64,000 nucleotides of DNA from Hyphomicrobiales bacterium (GTDB lineage Bacteria > Pseudomonadota > Alphaproteobacteria > Rhizobiales > Rhizobiaceae). The position numbers and the translations under genes are program-made. The notes under the pieces are model-generated. The model worked only from the letters and a program-made list of their open reading frames with translations, was not told the DNA's origin and searched no databases. Positions 44,844-55,117 of this stretch are shown piece by piece (the stretch's first letter is position 1; each line of letters starts with the position of its first letter). Location of the stretch: assembly GCA_900470285.1 (NCBI GenBank), contig UCAG01000005.1, positions 186,001-250,000 of the forward strand, in the 5' to 3' direction.

Positions 44844-45653
44844 ATGACAGAAAAAATAGACAATGATGTGCTGAAACGCTCAGTGTCTGACCATTGGGAA
44901 GCCAATGCCGAGACATGGACGAAACATGTCCGCGCCGGTTACGACATTTATCGTGACGCGCTGCATACACCGGCTTTTTTGGAAATGCTGCCGGACATCA
45001 AAGGCTTAAACGGATTGGATGTCGGTTGCGGTGAAGGTGCGAATACCCGCTCACTGGCTCGTGCCGGTGCCAATATGACCGGTATTGATATTGCTCCGAC
45101 TTTTGTGCGCCATGCGACAGAATATGAACAAAAGGAACCGCTCGGTATCCGTTATCAAATCGCAGATGCCTTGCACCTGCCGTTCGATGATGCACAATTT
45201 GATTTTGCCAGCGCCTTTATGTCAATGATGGATATGCCGCAACAAGGTGATGTGCTGAAAGAAGTGTTCCGCATTCTGAAACCGCAAGGCTTCTTCCAGT
45301 TTACCATTCTGCATCCGTGCTTTGTGCCGCCGTTTCGTAAGAATATTCGTGATGAGAGTGGTAAAGCCGTTGCGGTACAAGTGGCAGATTATTTTGCCAA
45401 TATCGACGGCAACGTGGAGACTTGGTGGTTCTCAAGCCTGCCTAAGGAAGAGCGTGAACAATCCAAACCATTCAATATTCCGCGTTTTCACCGGACATTG
45501 AGCGAATGGATCGGGATGATTACCGCTGCAGGTTTCATTCTCGAGGCCAGTGTTGAACCAATGGCCTCGGAAGAACTGGCCGCAAGAGAAGACGTTGTTG
45601 CCGATACGCGCGTCACGCCGATTGCATGGATTGTGCGCCTGCGCAAACCATAA
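44844..45653 (+). CDS. Class I SAM-dependent methyltransferase
   Basis: A 269-residue methyltransferase with motif I LDVGCGEGAN near residue 58, motif II-like MTGIDIAPTFV and motif IV-like FDFASAFMSMMDMPQ. Substrate unknown; the fold (Methyltransf_11) is used by many small-molecule enzymes. GAGGAG precedes the ATG. It ends two bases before the convergent alpha/beta hydrolase gene. Confidence 0.9.
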   Translation: MTEKIDNDVLKRSVSDHWEANAETWTKHVRAGYDIYRDALHTPAFLEMLPDIKGLNGLDVGCGEGANTRSLARAGANMTGIDIAPTFVRHATEYEQKEPLGIRYQIADALHLPFDDAQFDFASAFMSMMDMPQQGDVLKEVFRILKPQGFFQFTILHPCFVPPFRKNIRDESGKAVAVQVADYFANIDGNVETWWFSSLPKEEREQSKPFNIPRFHRTLSEWIGMITAAGFILEASVEPMASEELAAREDVVADTRVTPIAWIVRLRKP

Positions 45654-45655
45654 GA

Positions 45656-46468
45656 TTAGCCGCGCAGGAAGCGTTCCAATATACGGTTAAACAACTGCGG
45701 CTTTTCCAGAAAAGCCGCATGGCCGACCTGTGGCAGCAGGAAAATCGTCTCTTCCCAGAGATTCTTATAATTCAGCGATGCAATATGCGCATTATTGATG
45801 AAATGATCCTCGGCGCCATTGAGAATAGCCAGCGGTACAGGGCAATTTTCAGCCATATGCTGCTGGTCAGCAATATTATCCGCCAGAATATTCTCAAACA
45901 TTGTCTGACGCGTCAGCCCGTCGGTTCTGCGCACGGCATTCACTACGAAATCCGGTGTAGGCTTATCCGGATGCACCACATGGCGCGCATAGGATTGTGC
46001 CTCCGCATCGTCCAGATCACGCTGGCCACCATATTTCAGCGCTTCACTTGGTACAAAAGCCTGACCGACCGCATCCGCATCTTTGGCAAATGGCGGCGTG
46101 CCGGTGATCATTAAACGGCTGACCGGTGCTTGCTGCGCAATCATTTCCAGTCCGATATGCCCGCCGAGCGACCAGCCAAACACGGCTGCCGATGATACAT
46201 CCAGCGCCTTCAGCACATCGGCTGCGGCCTGCGCATAGCCATGCAATGTATAGGTCTTTTGCGGATCGGCAGCATTGGCAGAAGCGCCATGCCCCGGCAA
46301 ATCAAAAGCGATCAGCCGGAAATCATGTGCCAGAGAAGATTCAAACTGCTTGTGAAACACTTCCTTGCAAGCGGAATTGCCATGAATAAACAAAACCGGA
46401 GCGCCTTTACCGGCGCTTGTCATGACCTCAAGGCGACCATATCTGGTTTCAACAAGCTGTTTTTGCAT
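45656..46468 (-). CDS. Alpha/beta hydrolase
   Basis: A 270-residue alpha/beta hydrolase of the epoxide-hydrolase/haloperoxidase-like type. The oxyanion strand VLFIHGNSA, the elbow FGWSLGGH (near residue 110) and late Asp and His residues (NGAEDHFIN, VGHAAFLEKP) are visible. No signal peptide. Substrate unknown. It starts 19 bp from the mfd stop, on the same strand, so it may be co-transcribed after mfd. Confidence 0.88.
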   Translation of the reverse strand: MQKQLVETRYGRLEVMTSAGKGAPVLFIHGNSACKEVFHKQFESSLAHDFRLIAFDLPGHGASANAADPQKTYTLHGYAQAAADVLKALDVSSAAVFGWSLGGHIGLEMIAQQAPVSRLMITGTPPFAKDADAVGQAFVPSEALKYGGQRDLDDAEAQSYARHVVHPDKPTPDFVVNAVRRTDGLTRQTMFENILADNIADQQHMAENCPVPLAILNGAEDHFINNAHIASLNYKNLWEETIFLLPQVGHAAFLEKPQLFNRILERFLRG

Positions 46469-46487
46469 TCTATTCCCCCTGTTTTGC

Positions 46488-49400
46488 TTATTCTCCGGCG
46501 ATTTTTGCCAACTGCGTCATGATTACGGCTGAACCGGTCAGGCGTTTTTCAGCGGTCGGATAATCGCGGATAAACACAATACTCTGATCCGGCCGGATCT
46601 TCGCCAGCGAGCCCTGTGCCGCAATCATCTGCACCAGACCTGCCGGATTCGGGAAGGTCTTCTCACGGAACTGGATAACAATGCCCTTCGGTCCTGCATC
46701 CAATTTCTCAACATTGGCCTTGCGGCACAGCGCCTTGATAAACACGATCTTGAGCAGGTGCTGCACTTCTTCCGGCAGCGGGCCAAAACGGTCGATCAGC
46801 TCGGCACCAAAACCGTCAATTTCCTGCGTTGTTTCCAGATCGGCCAGACGGCGATAAAGCCCCAGACGCAATTGCAAATCCGGCACATAAGTTTCCGGTA
46901 TCATCACCGCCGTGCCAACCGCAATTTGTGGCGACCAATGGCTATCAACTACTGGGCCTTCGGATTTCAGCTCGGCAACCGCCTCTTCCAGCATCTGCTG
47001 GTAAAGCTCGAAACCGACTTCCTTGATATGACCGGACTGCTCATCGCCCAGCAGATTACCTGCACCGCGAATATCCATATCGTGGCTGGCAAGCTGGAAA
47101 CCAGCGCCCAAAGTATCCAGCGATTGCAGCACTTTGAGGCGACGCTCAGCAGTCTGGGTAAGCGTTTTGCCCGCAGGCAATGTGAACAGCGCGAATGCAC
47201 GCTGCTTGGAACGGCCAACGCGGCCACGCAACTGATAGAGCTGTGCCAGACCAAACATATCCGCACGATGTACGATCATGGTATTGGCTGTCGGAATATC
47301 CAGACCGGATTCCACGATGGTTGTGGAGAGCAGCACATCATATTGCCCGTCATAGAAGGCATTCATAATGTCTTCCAGCTCACCGGCCGCCATCTGCCCA
47401 TAAGCCACAGCAACTTTCAGTTCCGGCACATGCTGGTCGAGGAATTCTTTGATCTCGGCAAGGTCGGAAATACGCGGACAGACATAGAAGCTCTGACCGC
47501 CGCGATAGCGCTCGCGCATCAGGGTTTCGCGGATGACCAGCGCGTCAAAAGGTGAAATGAAGGTACGCACCGCCATACGGTCAACCGGTGGTGTCGTGAT
47601 CAGCGACAATTCACGCACACCTGTAAGCGCCAGCTGCAAGGTGCGCGGGATCGGCGTTGCAGTGAGTGTCAGCACGTGAATATCGGATTTCAGGTCTTTC
47701 AGGCGTTCTTTATGCTTCACGCCAAAATGCTGTTCTTCATCGATAATCAGCAGGCCGAGATTTTTGAACTTGATCGAATTGCCGAGCAGCGCATGGGTGC
47801 CGACAACAATATCAACTGTGCCTTCTTCAACACCTTTCTTGGTCAATGCCAGTTCTTTGGCACCGACAAGGCGAGAGGCATGGGCAACATTGATCGGCAG
47901 GCCGTTAAAGCGCGTGGAGAAGGTTTTGAAATGCTGGCGTGACAGCAGTGTGGTCGGCACAACAACAGCCACCTGATAGCCGTTAAGCGCAGCTACAAAA
48001 GCTGCACGCAGCGCGACTTCGGTTTTACCAAAACCAACATCACCGCAAACCAGACGATCCATTGGTTTGCCATCGCCAAGATCGTCAAAGATCGCATCAA
48101 TGGCGCGTTGCTGGTCTTCTGTCTCATCATAAGGGAAACGGGCGGCAAATTCGCCATAGACACCCTCCGGCGGGGTCAGCACCGGTGCGCCACGCATTGC
48201 GCGTTCCGCAGCAATACGGATCAGTTGTCCGGCCATTTCCAGCAATTGTTTCTTGAGCTTGGCTTTACGCGCCTGCCATGCGCCGCCGCCGAGCTTATCC
48301 AGAACAGCGGATGAGCCTTCCGAGCCATAGCGCGACAGCAGCTCAATATTTTCAACCGGCAGAAACAGACGGTCGTCACCGGCATAATGCAGCTCAAGGC
48401 AATCATGCGGCGCACCGGCAGCGGTGATTGTGCGCAAGCCGACAAACTTACCGATACCATGATCGACATGCACCACGATATCGCCTGCGGTCAGGCTACC
48501 GGCCTCGGAGATAAAATCCGCATCACGCTTGCGTTTCTTGGTGCGGCGGATCAGGCGATCACCGAGAATATCCTGCTCGGCCACCACAACCAGATCACCG
48601 GCATCAAAGCCGCTTTCTACCGCCAGCACAGTCGCAGTGATCTTATCGCGCGACAGGGCTTTGACAGTGCGCAGGTCTTTAACCGTCTCGATCTTTTCCA
48701 GACCATGTTCGTCCAGCACCTGCAACAGACGGTCAAGCGATCCTTCCGTCCATGCGGCGACCATGATCTTTTTGCCACTTGCACGCAGCTCTGCGATATA
48801 TTTGGTTACCGCCTCGAACAGATTAACGTCTTTAGCGGCGCGTTCCTCGGCAAAGCTGCGGCCTTTATGGGCACCCGCATGAATAATATGTCGTCCGCTG
48901 GCTTCCGGCGCTTCAAAAGGCGTGAGATCATAACGCTTGCCATTGGCCTCTGCCGCCTCTTCCACCTTGCGCAGCGACATATAGAGCTGGCTTGGCGCAA
49001 CCGGCTTATAGGGAATAGCATCAGCTGCTTCTTTGCCCTCGGCCTGTTTCTGGCGGGCGTCATAATGATCAAGCACCAGCTTGTGACGCTCGGCAATGGC
49101 TTCCGGCACCAGATGATCGAATACAACAGGCATTGGCCCTGTATGATCAAACAGCGTTTCCATCTCGTCATAGAATAATGGCAGCCAGTGCTCCATACCG
49201 GCGAAGCGACGACCTTCCGAGATCGCAGCATAAAGTGCGTCATCACGCGACGGCGCACCAAAGGCAGCGATATAGTTCTTACGGAAGCGGCTGATCATAT
49301 CCGGTGAGAGCGTAATCTCGCTCATCGGCTGGAGAGTGAACTCCTTGCGTGTCTCGGTGGTGCGCTGCGAAGCCGGATCAAAGGCGCGGATGCTTTCCAG

Positions 49401-49985
49401 CGTATCGCCGAAGAAATCCAGACGCAGCGGCTCTTCTGCACCCGGCACAAACAGATCAAGAATACCACCGCGTACAGCAAACTCACCGACATCACGCACT
49501 GTCGGCACGCGTTCAAAGCCGTTGCGTTCAAGGCGCTGGGTCAGTTCATCCATATTCACGCGGTTGCCCGGACGGGCAGAAAAACTCTGCTCGGCCAGCA
49601 CAGCGCGCGGCGGCAGTTTCTGCAACACCGCATTGGCTGTGGCAATAATCAGCGCCGGATGTTTCTGCTCCCGCAAAGCGCTCAGCTGGCTCAGTGCACT
49701 CAGACGTCTGGCCGAGACTGTTGCACCGGGGGAAACGCGGTCATAGGGCAGACAGTCCCATGCAGGAATATGCAGTACCGGCAATTCCGGCATGATAAAG
49801 CCGATAACCTGCTCAATATCCGCCACGCGCTGCCCGTCGCGCGCGATAAACAGGACAGGCCCTTTATCCCCCGCCTCTTCCAGAATCTTGGCCAGCACAA
49901 AGGCTTCATAACCATCGGCTACACCGTCAATCAGCACATGATTGACGAGTACCGGTTTCAGACCAAGTTTGGAAAATACGGGCAT
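46488..49985 (-). CDS. mfd: Transcription-repair coupling factor
   Basis: A 1165-residue ATP-dependent translocase that removes stalled RNA polymerase and recruits UvrA. The N-terminus has the UvrB-like fold (LPVLHIPAWDCLPYDRVSPG). The RNAP-binding CarD-like region is VHVDHGIGKFVGL near residue 505. Helicase motifs follow: Walker A GDVGFGKTEVALRAAF, DEEQHFGVKHKERLK, TATPIPRTL, and QLRGRVGRS. A TRCF domain closes the C-terminus. The gene pair mfd-sdhE-recG is conserved in Rhizobiales. No LexA box precedes it. Confidence 0.97.
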   Translation of the reverse strand: MPVFSKLGLKPVLVNHVLIDGVADGYEAFVLAKILEEAGDKGPVLFIARDGQRVADIEQVIGFIMPELPVLHIPAWDCLPYDRVSPGATVSARRLSALSQLSALREQKHPALIIATANAVLQKLPPRAVLAEQSFSARPGNRVNMDELTQRLERNGFERVPTVRDVGEFAVRGGILDLFVPGAEEPLRLDFFGDTLESIRAFDPASQRTTETRKEFTLQPMSEITLSPDMISRFRKNYIAAFGAPSRDDALYAAISEGRRFAGMEHWLPLFYDEMETLFDHTGPMPVVFDHLVPEAIAERHKLVLDHYDARQKQAEGKEAADAIPYKPVAPSQLYMSLRKVEEAAEANGKRYDLTPFEAPEASGRHIIHAGAHKGRSFAEERAAKDVNLFEAVTKYIAELRASGKKIMVAAWTEGSLDRLLQVLDEHGLEKIETVKDLRTVKALSRDKITATVLAVESGFDAGDLVVVAEQDILGDRLIRRTKKRKRDADFISEAGSLTAGDIVVHVDHGIGKFVGLRTITAAGAPHDCLELHYAGDDRLFLPVENIELLSRYGSEGSSAVLDKLGGGAWQARKAKLKKQLLEMAGQLIRIAAERAMRGAPVLTPPEGVYGEFAARFPYDETEDQQRAIDAIFDDLGDGKPMDRLVCGDVGFGKTEVALRAAFVAALNGYQVAVVVPTTLLSRQHFKTFSTRFNGLPINVAHASRLVGAKELALTKKGVEEGTVDIVVGTHALLGNSIKFKNLGLLIIDEEQHFGVKHKERLKDLKSDIHVLTLTATPIPRTLQLALTGVRELSLITTPPVDRMAVRTFISPFDALVIRETLMRERYRGGQSFYVCPRISDLAEIKEFLDQHVPELKVAVAYGQMAAGELEDIMNAFYDGQYDVLLSTTIVESGLDIPTANTMIVHRADMFGLAQLYQLRGRVGRSKQRAFALFTLPAGKTLTQTAERRLKVLQSLDTLGAGFQLASHDMDIRGAGNLLGDEQSGHIKEVGFELYQQMLEEAVAELKSEGPVVDSHWSPQIAVGTAVMIPETYVPDLQLRLGLYRRLADLETTQEIDGFGAELIDRFGPLPEEVQHLLKIVFIKALCRKANVEKLDAGPKGIVIQFREKTFPNPAGLVQMIAAQGSLAKIRPDQSIVFIRDYPTAEKRLTGSAVIMTQLAKIAGE

Positions 49986-50028
49986 AGGCTGTCTCTGCTA
50001 TATTACTCGAGCTTCTGATTGAGAAAAA

Positions 50029-50331
50029 TCAATAGTCGATTTTATCGCGGAACAAAATAAGATCACGGAACAAAATCGTGTCAAAAGCCTCCGGTGTTTT
50101 GTCTTCACCGGTAATCCATTTGAACAGATCGCGGTCGAGCACTTCGAGCAATCGTTCAAATTCATTCAAAGTATCTTCGTCCATTGTTGCAATATGCTGA
50201 TCTGCATATTGACCAAAGATCAGATCCATTTCTTTCATACCACGGTGCCACGAACGGAACAGCAGCTTACGGCGACGCGGATCCAGCTGTGCGCCTGCTT
50301 CGGTGCCCGATAATTTACTGCCTGTGCTCAT
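50029..50331 (-). CDS. sdhE: Succinate dehydrogenase assembly factor (FAD assembly)
   Basis: A 100-residue SdhE/DUF339 protein that helps insert FAD in succinate dehydrogenase. Motif RRRKLLFRSWHRGMKEMDLIFG near residues 20-40 contains the RGxxE signature. The longer frame to 50418 is unsupported: ATG 50331 has GGAG. It lies next to mfd leftward and diverges from recG rightward, the expected context. Confidence 0.92.
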   Translation of the reverse strand: MSTGSKLSGTEAGAQLDPRRRKLLFRSWHRGMKEMDLIFGQYADQHIATMDEDTLNEFERLLEVLDRDLFKWITGEDKTPEAFDTILFRDLILFRDKIDY

Positions 50332-50442
50332 AACATTCTCCGGATTAACATCTGTGCATTCAATAACATTACCAGCCATATAACGCGGGATGAACGCGAT
50401 GTCAGCCTTGCAAGTCAATAAGAAGCGGGTAAGTTAGTTTTT

Positions 50443-52575
50443 ATGCGTCCTAGTCTGCTTGACCCCCTGTTTGCATCCGTCCGTACCCTCACCGGTATCG
50501 GGCCTAAAGTCTCTGCTTTGCTGCTGAAACTGCTCGGCGCGGAAAGCGCGGCGATGCTTGAGCCGCGTGTAGGACAATTGCTGTTTCTGGCACCAAACAG
50601 TGTGATCGACCGGCGCAACCGTCCGGGTGTGGCTTTTGCGCAGGAAGGTGCCGTGGTTACGCTGGAAGTGACAGTTGATGAATATCAGTTCTCACCCTCC
50701 ACTGCCAAATCAGGCGCCTTTATGCGCAGCTCCGTGCCCCATCGCATTTATGCTCATGATGATACAGGCGAAGTAACACTGGTTTTCTTTCGTGCCCAGC
50801 GCCCGTGGCTGGAAAAAAGCCTGCCGCTTGGCGAAAAGGTTATCGTCTCCGGCAAGGTGGAATGGTTCAACGGTCGCGCCTCAATGGTGCATCCCGATCA
50901 TATTGCGCCGATTGACGGCAGCGATGATCTGCCATTGATCGAGCCCGTCTATCCGCTGACCGCCGGTCTTTCATCCAAAACACTGGCACGCGCGATGCGC
51001 GATGCGCTGACACACATTCCCGATCTGCCGGAATGGCAGGACAAGACGCTGATGCAGCGAGAGAACTTTCCGTCTTTCACACAAGCGCTGCATCATCTGC
51101 ATTTGCCGGAAGAGCCGGAAGATATTGCGCAAGACAGCCCTTCGCGCCGCCGCCTCGCCTATGATGAATTTCTCGCCGGACAAATGGCACTGGCACTGGT
51201 TCGCGCCAAGACCAAACGCCTCTCCGGCCGCCCGCTCAATGGCACAGGCAAAATCACCGCGCAGATATTGGCCAATCTGCCCTATAGCCTGACAAAAGGT
51301 CAGGAACAGGCGGTTAAAGACATTATCGGCGACCTCAAGCAACCGGAGCGTATGCTGCGTCTGCTGCAAGGTGACGTCGGTGCCGGTAAAACCGTGGTCG
51401 GCTTGCTGTCTATGGCACATGCGGCAGAATCGGGCGGGCAGTCTGCTTTGATGGCACCGACAGAAGTGCTGGCGCGACAGCATTTTGCCACCATTGCACC
51501 GCTGGCTGAAAAAGCCGGATTGAAAACTGCGCTGCTGACAGGGCGTGAAAAAGGCAAAGAACGCCAGCGCATTCTGGATGAACTGGCGGATGGTACAATT
51601 CATATCATCATCGGCACCCATGCGCTGTTTCAGGATAAGGTCGAATATCATGATCTGGTGTTTGTGATTATTGATGAGCAGCACCGTTTCGGTGTGCATC
51701 AACGACTGCAGCTTACCGCCAAGGGCACTGCGCCGGATATGCTGGTGATGACTGCAACGCCGATCCCGCGCACGCTGGTTCTGACAGCCTTTGGCGATAT
51801 GGATGTGTCCAAACTCACTGAAAAACCGGCAGGCCGCCAGCCAATCACTACAGCAATTGTGCCGAGTGAGCGGTTGAGTGAAATTGTTGACCGGATGCGC
51901 AAGGCAATCTCCGAGGGACAGAAAATTTATTGGATCTGCCCGCTGGTGGAAGAATCAGAGCATGTTGAACTGACCTCTGCCGAAGAACGTTTTCAATCCT
52001 TTCTGCCGGTGTTTGGGGACAAATTGGGCCTCATTCACGGCCGCATGACCGGACAGGAAAAAGACGATGCCATGCTGGCCTTCAAGCGCGGTGATACAAG
52101 CCTGTTGATTGCCACCACCGTTATCGAGGTTGGCGTCGACGTGCCGGATGCCACAGTGATTGTGATTGAACATGCCGAGCGTTTCGGCCTGTCGCAATTG
52201 CATCAGCTACGCGGTCGTGTCGGGCGTGGTGATAAGCCATCCACATGTCTGCTGCTCTATAAAGGCCCGCTGGGTGAGATTGCCAAAGCGCGTTTGCAAG
52301 TGATGCGCGAGACGGAAGATGGTTTCCGCATTGCCGAGGAAGACCTGAAACTGCGTGGTGAAGGCGAGTTGCTCGGCACCCGCCAGTCCGGCACACCGGG
52401 CTTTAAACTCGCTTCGATGGAAGCGCATACTGATCTTCTGGAAATCGCCCGTAAAGATGCCCGTCTGATGCTGGAGCGCGATATTGATCTGCAATCTGAG
52501 CGCGGTCAGGCGCTGCGCCTGCTGCTTTATATTTTCGGCCGTGACGAGGCAATCAGACTGCTGCGTGCAGGATAA
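50443..52575 (+). CDS. recG: ATP-dependent DNA helicase RecG
   Basis: Branch-migration helicase of 710 residues that regresses stalled forks. An N-terminal wedge (OB-like) part (LTGIGPKVSALLLKLL...VTLVFFRAQRPWLEK) precedes the motor: Walker A GDVGAGKTVVGLLSM, DEQHRFGVHQR, TATPIPRTL, QLRGRVGRGDKPS. The C-terminal GTRQSG and LRLLLYIFGRD are family motifs. It diverges from sdhE. The last 49 bases overlap the convergent AAC(6')-like gene. Confidence 0.97.
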   Translation: MRPSLLDPLFASVRTLTGIGPKVSALLLKLLGAESAAMLEPRVGQLLFLAPNSVIDRRNRPGVAFAQEGAVVTLEVTVDEYQFSPSTAKSGAFMRSSVPHRIYAHDDTGEVTLVFFRAQRPWLEKSLPLGEKVIVSGKVEWFNGRASMVHPDHIAPIDGSDDLPLIEPVYPLTAGLSSKTLARAMRDALTHIPDLPEWQDKTLMQRENFPSFTQALHHLHLPEEPEDIAQDSPSRRRLAYDEFLAGQMALALVRAKTKRLSGRPLNGTGKITAQILANLPYSLTKGQEQAVKDIIGDLKQPERMLRLLQGDVGAGKTVVGLLSMAHAAESGGQSALMAPTEVLARQHFATIAPLAEKAGLKTALLTGREKGKERQRILDELADGTIHIIIGTHALFQDKVEYHDLVFVIIDEQHRFGVHQRLQLTAKGTAPDMLVMTATPIPRTLVLTAFGDMDVSKLTEKPAGRQPITTAIVPSERLSEIVDRMRKAISEGQKIYWICPLVEESEHVELTSAEERFQSFLPVFGDKLGLIHGRMTGQEKDDAMLAFKRGDTSLLIATTVIEVGVDVPDATVIVIEHAERFGLSQLHQLRGRVGRGDKPSTCLLLYKGPLGEIAKARLQVMRETEDGFRIAEEDLKLRGEGELLGTRQSGTPGFKLASMEAHTDLLEIARKDARLMLERDIDLQSERGQALRLLLYIFGRDEAIRLLRAG

Positions 52576-53099
52576 TACTGCATCAGCCAGCAATCCTGCA
52601 GCTGCCCTTCGTGCATTTCATGGGCGGGCAACAGGCGGAGTTTCTCAAAGCCGCATTTTTCATAGCAGGCAATAGCACGCAAGTTGCGGCTTTGCGGGTC
52701 GAGTACAAGGCGCTGTGCTGCCTTTTCTGTTATGAGATAATCCCGCATCAGTGAGACAAGCTGTGCGCCGAGTCCCAGCCCCCAGAAATCCGGTTCGCCG
52801 ATAAACTGATCCAGCCCGTAGATTATATCTTCAACAGGTAGTTCCAGTGCCTGCTTATCTTCGCTATCCAGCGGGTAGAACTGCACATAGCCCAACGGCT
52901 TATTATCCAGCAACACCAGACACGGTGTGGTTTCCCCCTTATCTTCAATAAAAATTTCGATGATGGATTGCAGATCGAAGTGCTTGTCGCGTCCTTCATA
53001 AAATTCCAGCACACGTTCATCCTGCAGCCAGCGCAGCATCACCGGCGCATCGCTTTTCTGCAAATCACGTATTGCCAACCTGCCTTGCTGTACCAGCAT
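52527..53099 (-). CDS. GNAT acetyltransferase, aminoglycoside 6'-N-acetyltransferase-like
   Basis: A 190-residue AAC(6')-type acetyltransferase. The domain start LAIRDLQKSDAPVMLRWL, acetyl-CoA loop FWGLGLGAQLV near residue 109, LVLDPQSRNLRAIACYEKCGFEK and the end DCWLMQYYP match the AAC(6') group; relatives in soil bacteria often lack resistance function. ATG 53099 has GGGAG upstream. Its 3' end overlaps recG by 49 bases, and the last 12 residues are not part of the domain. Drug-modifying activity is not shown. Confidence 0.82.
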   Translation of the reverse strand: MLVQQGRLAIRDLQKSDAPVMLRWLQDERVLEFYEGRDKHFDLQSIIEIFIEDKGETTPCLVLLDNKPLGYVQFYPLDSEDKQALELPVEDIIYGLDQFIGEPDFWGLGLGAQLVSLMRDYLITEKAAQRLVLDPQSRNLRAIACYEKCGFEKLRLLPAHEMHEGQLQDCWLMQYYPARSSLIASSRPKI

Positions 53100-53130
53100 A
53101 ACCACACTCCCGCCGCTTATGATCTATAAA

Positions 53131-53166
53131 TAAAAAGCCCGCTTATCTGAGACAAGCGGGCTTTGA
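53131..53166 (-). terminator. Terminator after glmS
   Basis: AAAGCCCGCTT (53134-53144) and AAGCGGGCTTT (53154-53164), perfect 11-bp stem. Read leftward it is followed by T residues. Confidence 0.92.
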
Positions 53167-53185
53167 AAAAACAGACTGCCTTGGC

Positions 53186-55009
53186 CTATTCAACAGTCAC
53201 GGATTTCGCCAGATTACGCGGCTGATCCACGTCTGTCCCCATAAAGACAGCAGTGTAATAAGCCAGCATCTGGATCGGCAGAGCATAAACCAGAGGCGAA
53301 ATGAGTTCCGGCACATTCGGCATGATCAGCACGGAATGGGCATCCACATTAGCGTGTTTTGCACCTTCTTTGTCGGTGATCAGGATGATACGGCCACCGC
53401 GCGCTGCCACTTCCTGCATATTCGACACGGTCTTTTCATAAAGGCGGTCGAAAGGCGCAATCACAATCACCGGCATGGTTTCATCGATCAGGGCAATCGG
53501 TCCGTGTTTCAGCTCACCGGCTGCATAGCCTTCTGCGTGAATATAGGAGATTTCCTTGAGCTTCAGCGCACCTTCAAGGGCCAGCGGATAGGAAGTACCA
53601 CGACCGAGATAAAGCACATCTTTGACATTCATCAGATCGCGGCAGATTGCTTCGACTTTCGGTGCCAGTTTCAGTGCTTCATGCAGCACACCGGAGAGAT
53701 TGCCAAGCTCGCTGACCAGCTGTTTTTCTTCTTCCGGTGTAATCGTGCCGCGTGCCTTGGCAGCAGACAGTGCCAGCGAGGCCAGAACCGAAAGCTGACA
53801 GGTGAAAGCTTTGGTCGATGCCACACCAATTTCAGGGCCTGCCAGTGTTGGCAGAACAATATCGGACTCGCGGGCAATGGTGGATTCACGCACATTGACC
53901 ACAGCGGCAATCGGTAGACCCTGTGAACGGCAATAGCGCAGCGAGGCCAGCGTATCGGCGGTTTCACCTGATTGCGACACAAACAATGCCAGCGTATCAG
54001 TTGAGAGCGGCATTTCTCGATAGCGGAATTCCGATGCAATATCGATTTCTACCGGCAGACGCGCATAGCGTTCCAGCCAGTATTTGCCGATGGTTGCAGC
54101 ATAATAGGCGGTTCCGCAGGCGGAAACCGCCATGCGATTGATCTTCGACCAGTCGATATCATTGACATCGGTGCGGATCGACGAGGATGCGAAATCCAGA
54201 TAATGCGCCAGCGTGCGGGAAATTACTTCCGGCTGTTCGTAGATTTCCTTTTCCATGAAGTGCTTATAATTGCCTTTATTGACAACATAAGCGCCACCGG
54301 AAGATTGCTGCACAACGCGGCTGACCGCATTATTTCCTTCATCATAGATGGCAACGCTGTCACGGGTCAGAACGGCCCAGTCACCATCTTCCAGATAGGT
54401 CACTTTATCGGTGAACGGTGCCAGCGCAATCGCATCGGAGCCAAGGAACATTTCGCCTTCGCCATAGCCGATGGCCAGCGGTGAACCGCGGCGGGCTGCG
54501 ATCAGCATTTCGTTCTCGCCGGTGAACAGGAAAGCCAGTGCAAAAGCACCGCGCAGACGGCCAAGCACGTTGCGTACGGCTTCAACAGGCGCATCGCCGG
54601 AGCGGATATTTCGTGCCACGAGCTGCGCTACGGTTTCAGTATCCGTATCGCTCTGGAACTTTACGCCTTCAGCTTCCAGCTCTGTACGCAGTTCAGCAAA
54701 ATTTTCGATAATGCCGTTATGGACGATCGCAACCTGTTCGGTGGCATGCGGGTGAGCATTGCGCTCTGTCGGCGCACCGTGAGTTGCCCAGCGTGTGTGA
54801 CCGATACCGATTGTGCCGCTCAGCGGTTCTGCCGCCAATCGGTTTTCCAGATTAACCAGCTTGCCTTCAGCACGGCTGCGGGCAATCTGATTATCCACCA
54901 AAGTCGCAATACCGGCTGAATCATAACCACGATATTCAAGACGCTTCAGCGCATCCACAAGCCGCATTGCGACCGGCTGTTTACCGACAATACCAATAAT
55001 TCCGCACAT
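53186..55009 (-). CDS. glmS: Glutamine-fructose-6-phosphate aminotransferase
   Basis: Makes glucosamine-6-phosphate for peptidoglycan and LPS. It is 607 residues from ATG 55009, so Cys2 (MCGIIGIVG) becomes the N-terminal nucleophile; the 20 codons further upstream cannot be part of the enzyme. A glutaminase domain (residues 1-240, with GHTRWATHG) is followed by two SIS domains (VSQSGETADT and GRGTSYPLALEGALKLKE) and the final AKSVTVE. It follows glmU by about 100 bp, the same strand. No glmS ribozyme-like core is seen in the short leader. Confidence 0.97.
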   Translation of the reverse strand: MCGIIGIVGKQPVAMRLVDALKRLEYRGYDSAGIATLVDNQIARSRAEGKLVNLENRLAAEPLSGTIGIGHTRWATHGAPTERNAHPHATEQVAIVHNGIIENFAELRTELEAEGVKFQSDTDTETVAQLVARNIRSGDAPVEAVRNVLGRLRGAFALAFLFTGENEMLIAARRGSPLAIGYGEGEMFLGSDAIALAPFTDKVTYLEDGDWAVLTRDSVAIYDEGNNAVSRVVQQSSGGAYVVNKGNYKHFMEKEIYEQPEVISRTLAHYLDFASSSIRTDVNDIDWSKINRMAVSACGTAYYAATIGKYWLERYARLPVEIDIASEFRYREMPLSTDTLALFVSQSGETADTLASLRYCRSQGLPIAAVVNVRESTIARESDIVLPTLAGPEIGVASTKAFTCQLSVLASLALSAAKARGTITPEEEKQLVSELGNLSGVLHEALKLAPKVEAICRDLMNVKDVLYLGRGTSYPLALEGALKLKEISYIHAEGYAAGELKHGPIALIDETMPVIVIAPFDRLYEKTVSNMQEVAARGGRIILITDKEGAKHANVDAHSVLIMPNVPELISPLVYALPIQMLAYYTAVFMGTDVDQPRNLAKSVTVE

Positions 55010-55117
55010 AAATGTCTGTTCCTGTTGCGTCTTTGTTTTAAAGGCCTGACCTTGCGGACTGAAGACCACACAATTTTCATCATCGCTTTAAATTTAAAAA
55101 TGATGATTTTATGATAA

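Noticed and set aside
55010-55117. glmS ribozyme or riboswitch in the glmS leader
   Set aside because: The leader is only about 100 bases, AT-rich, and lacks the ribozyme core; the ribozyme is also mainly found in Gram-positive bacteria.
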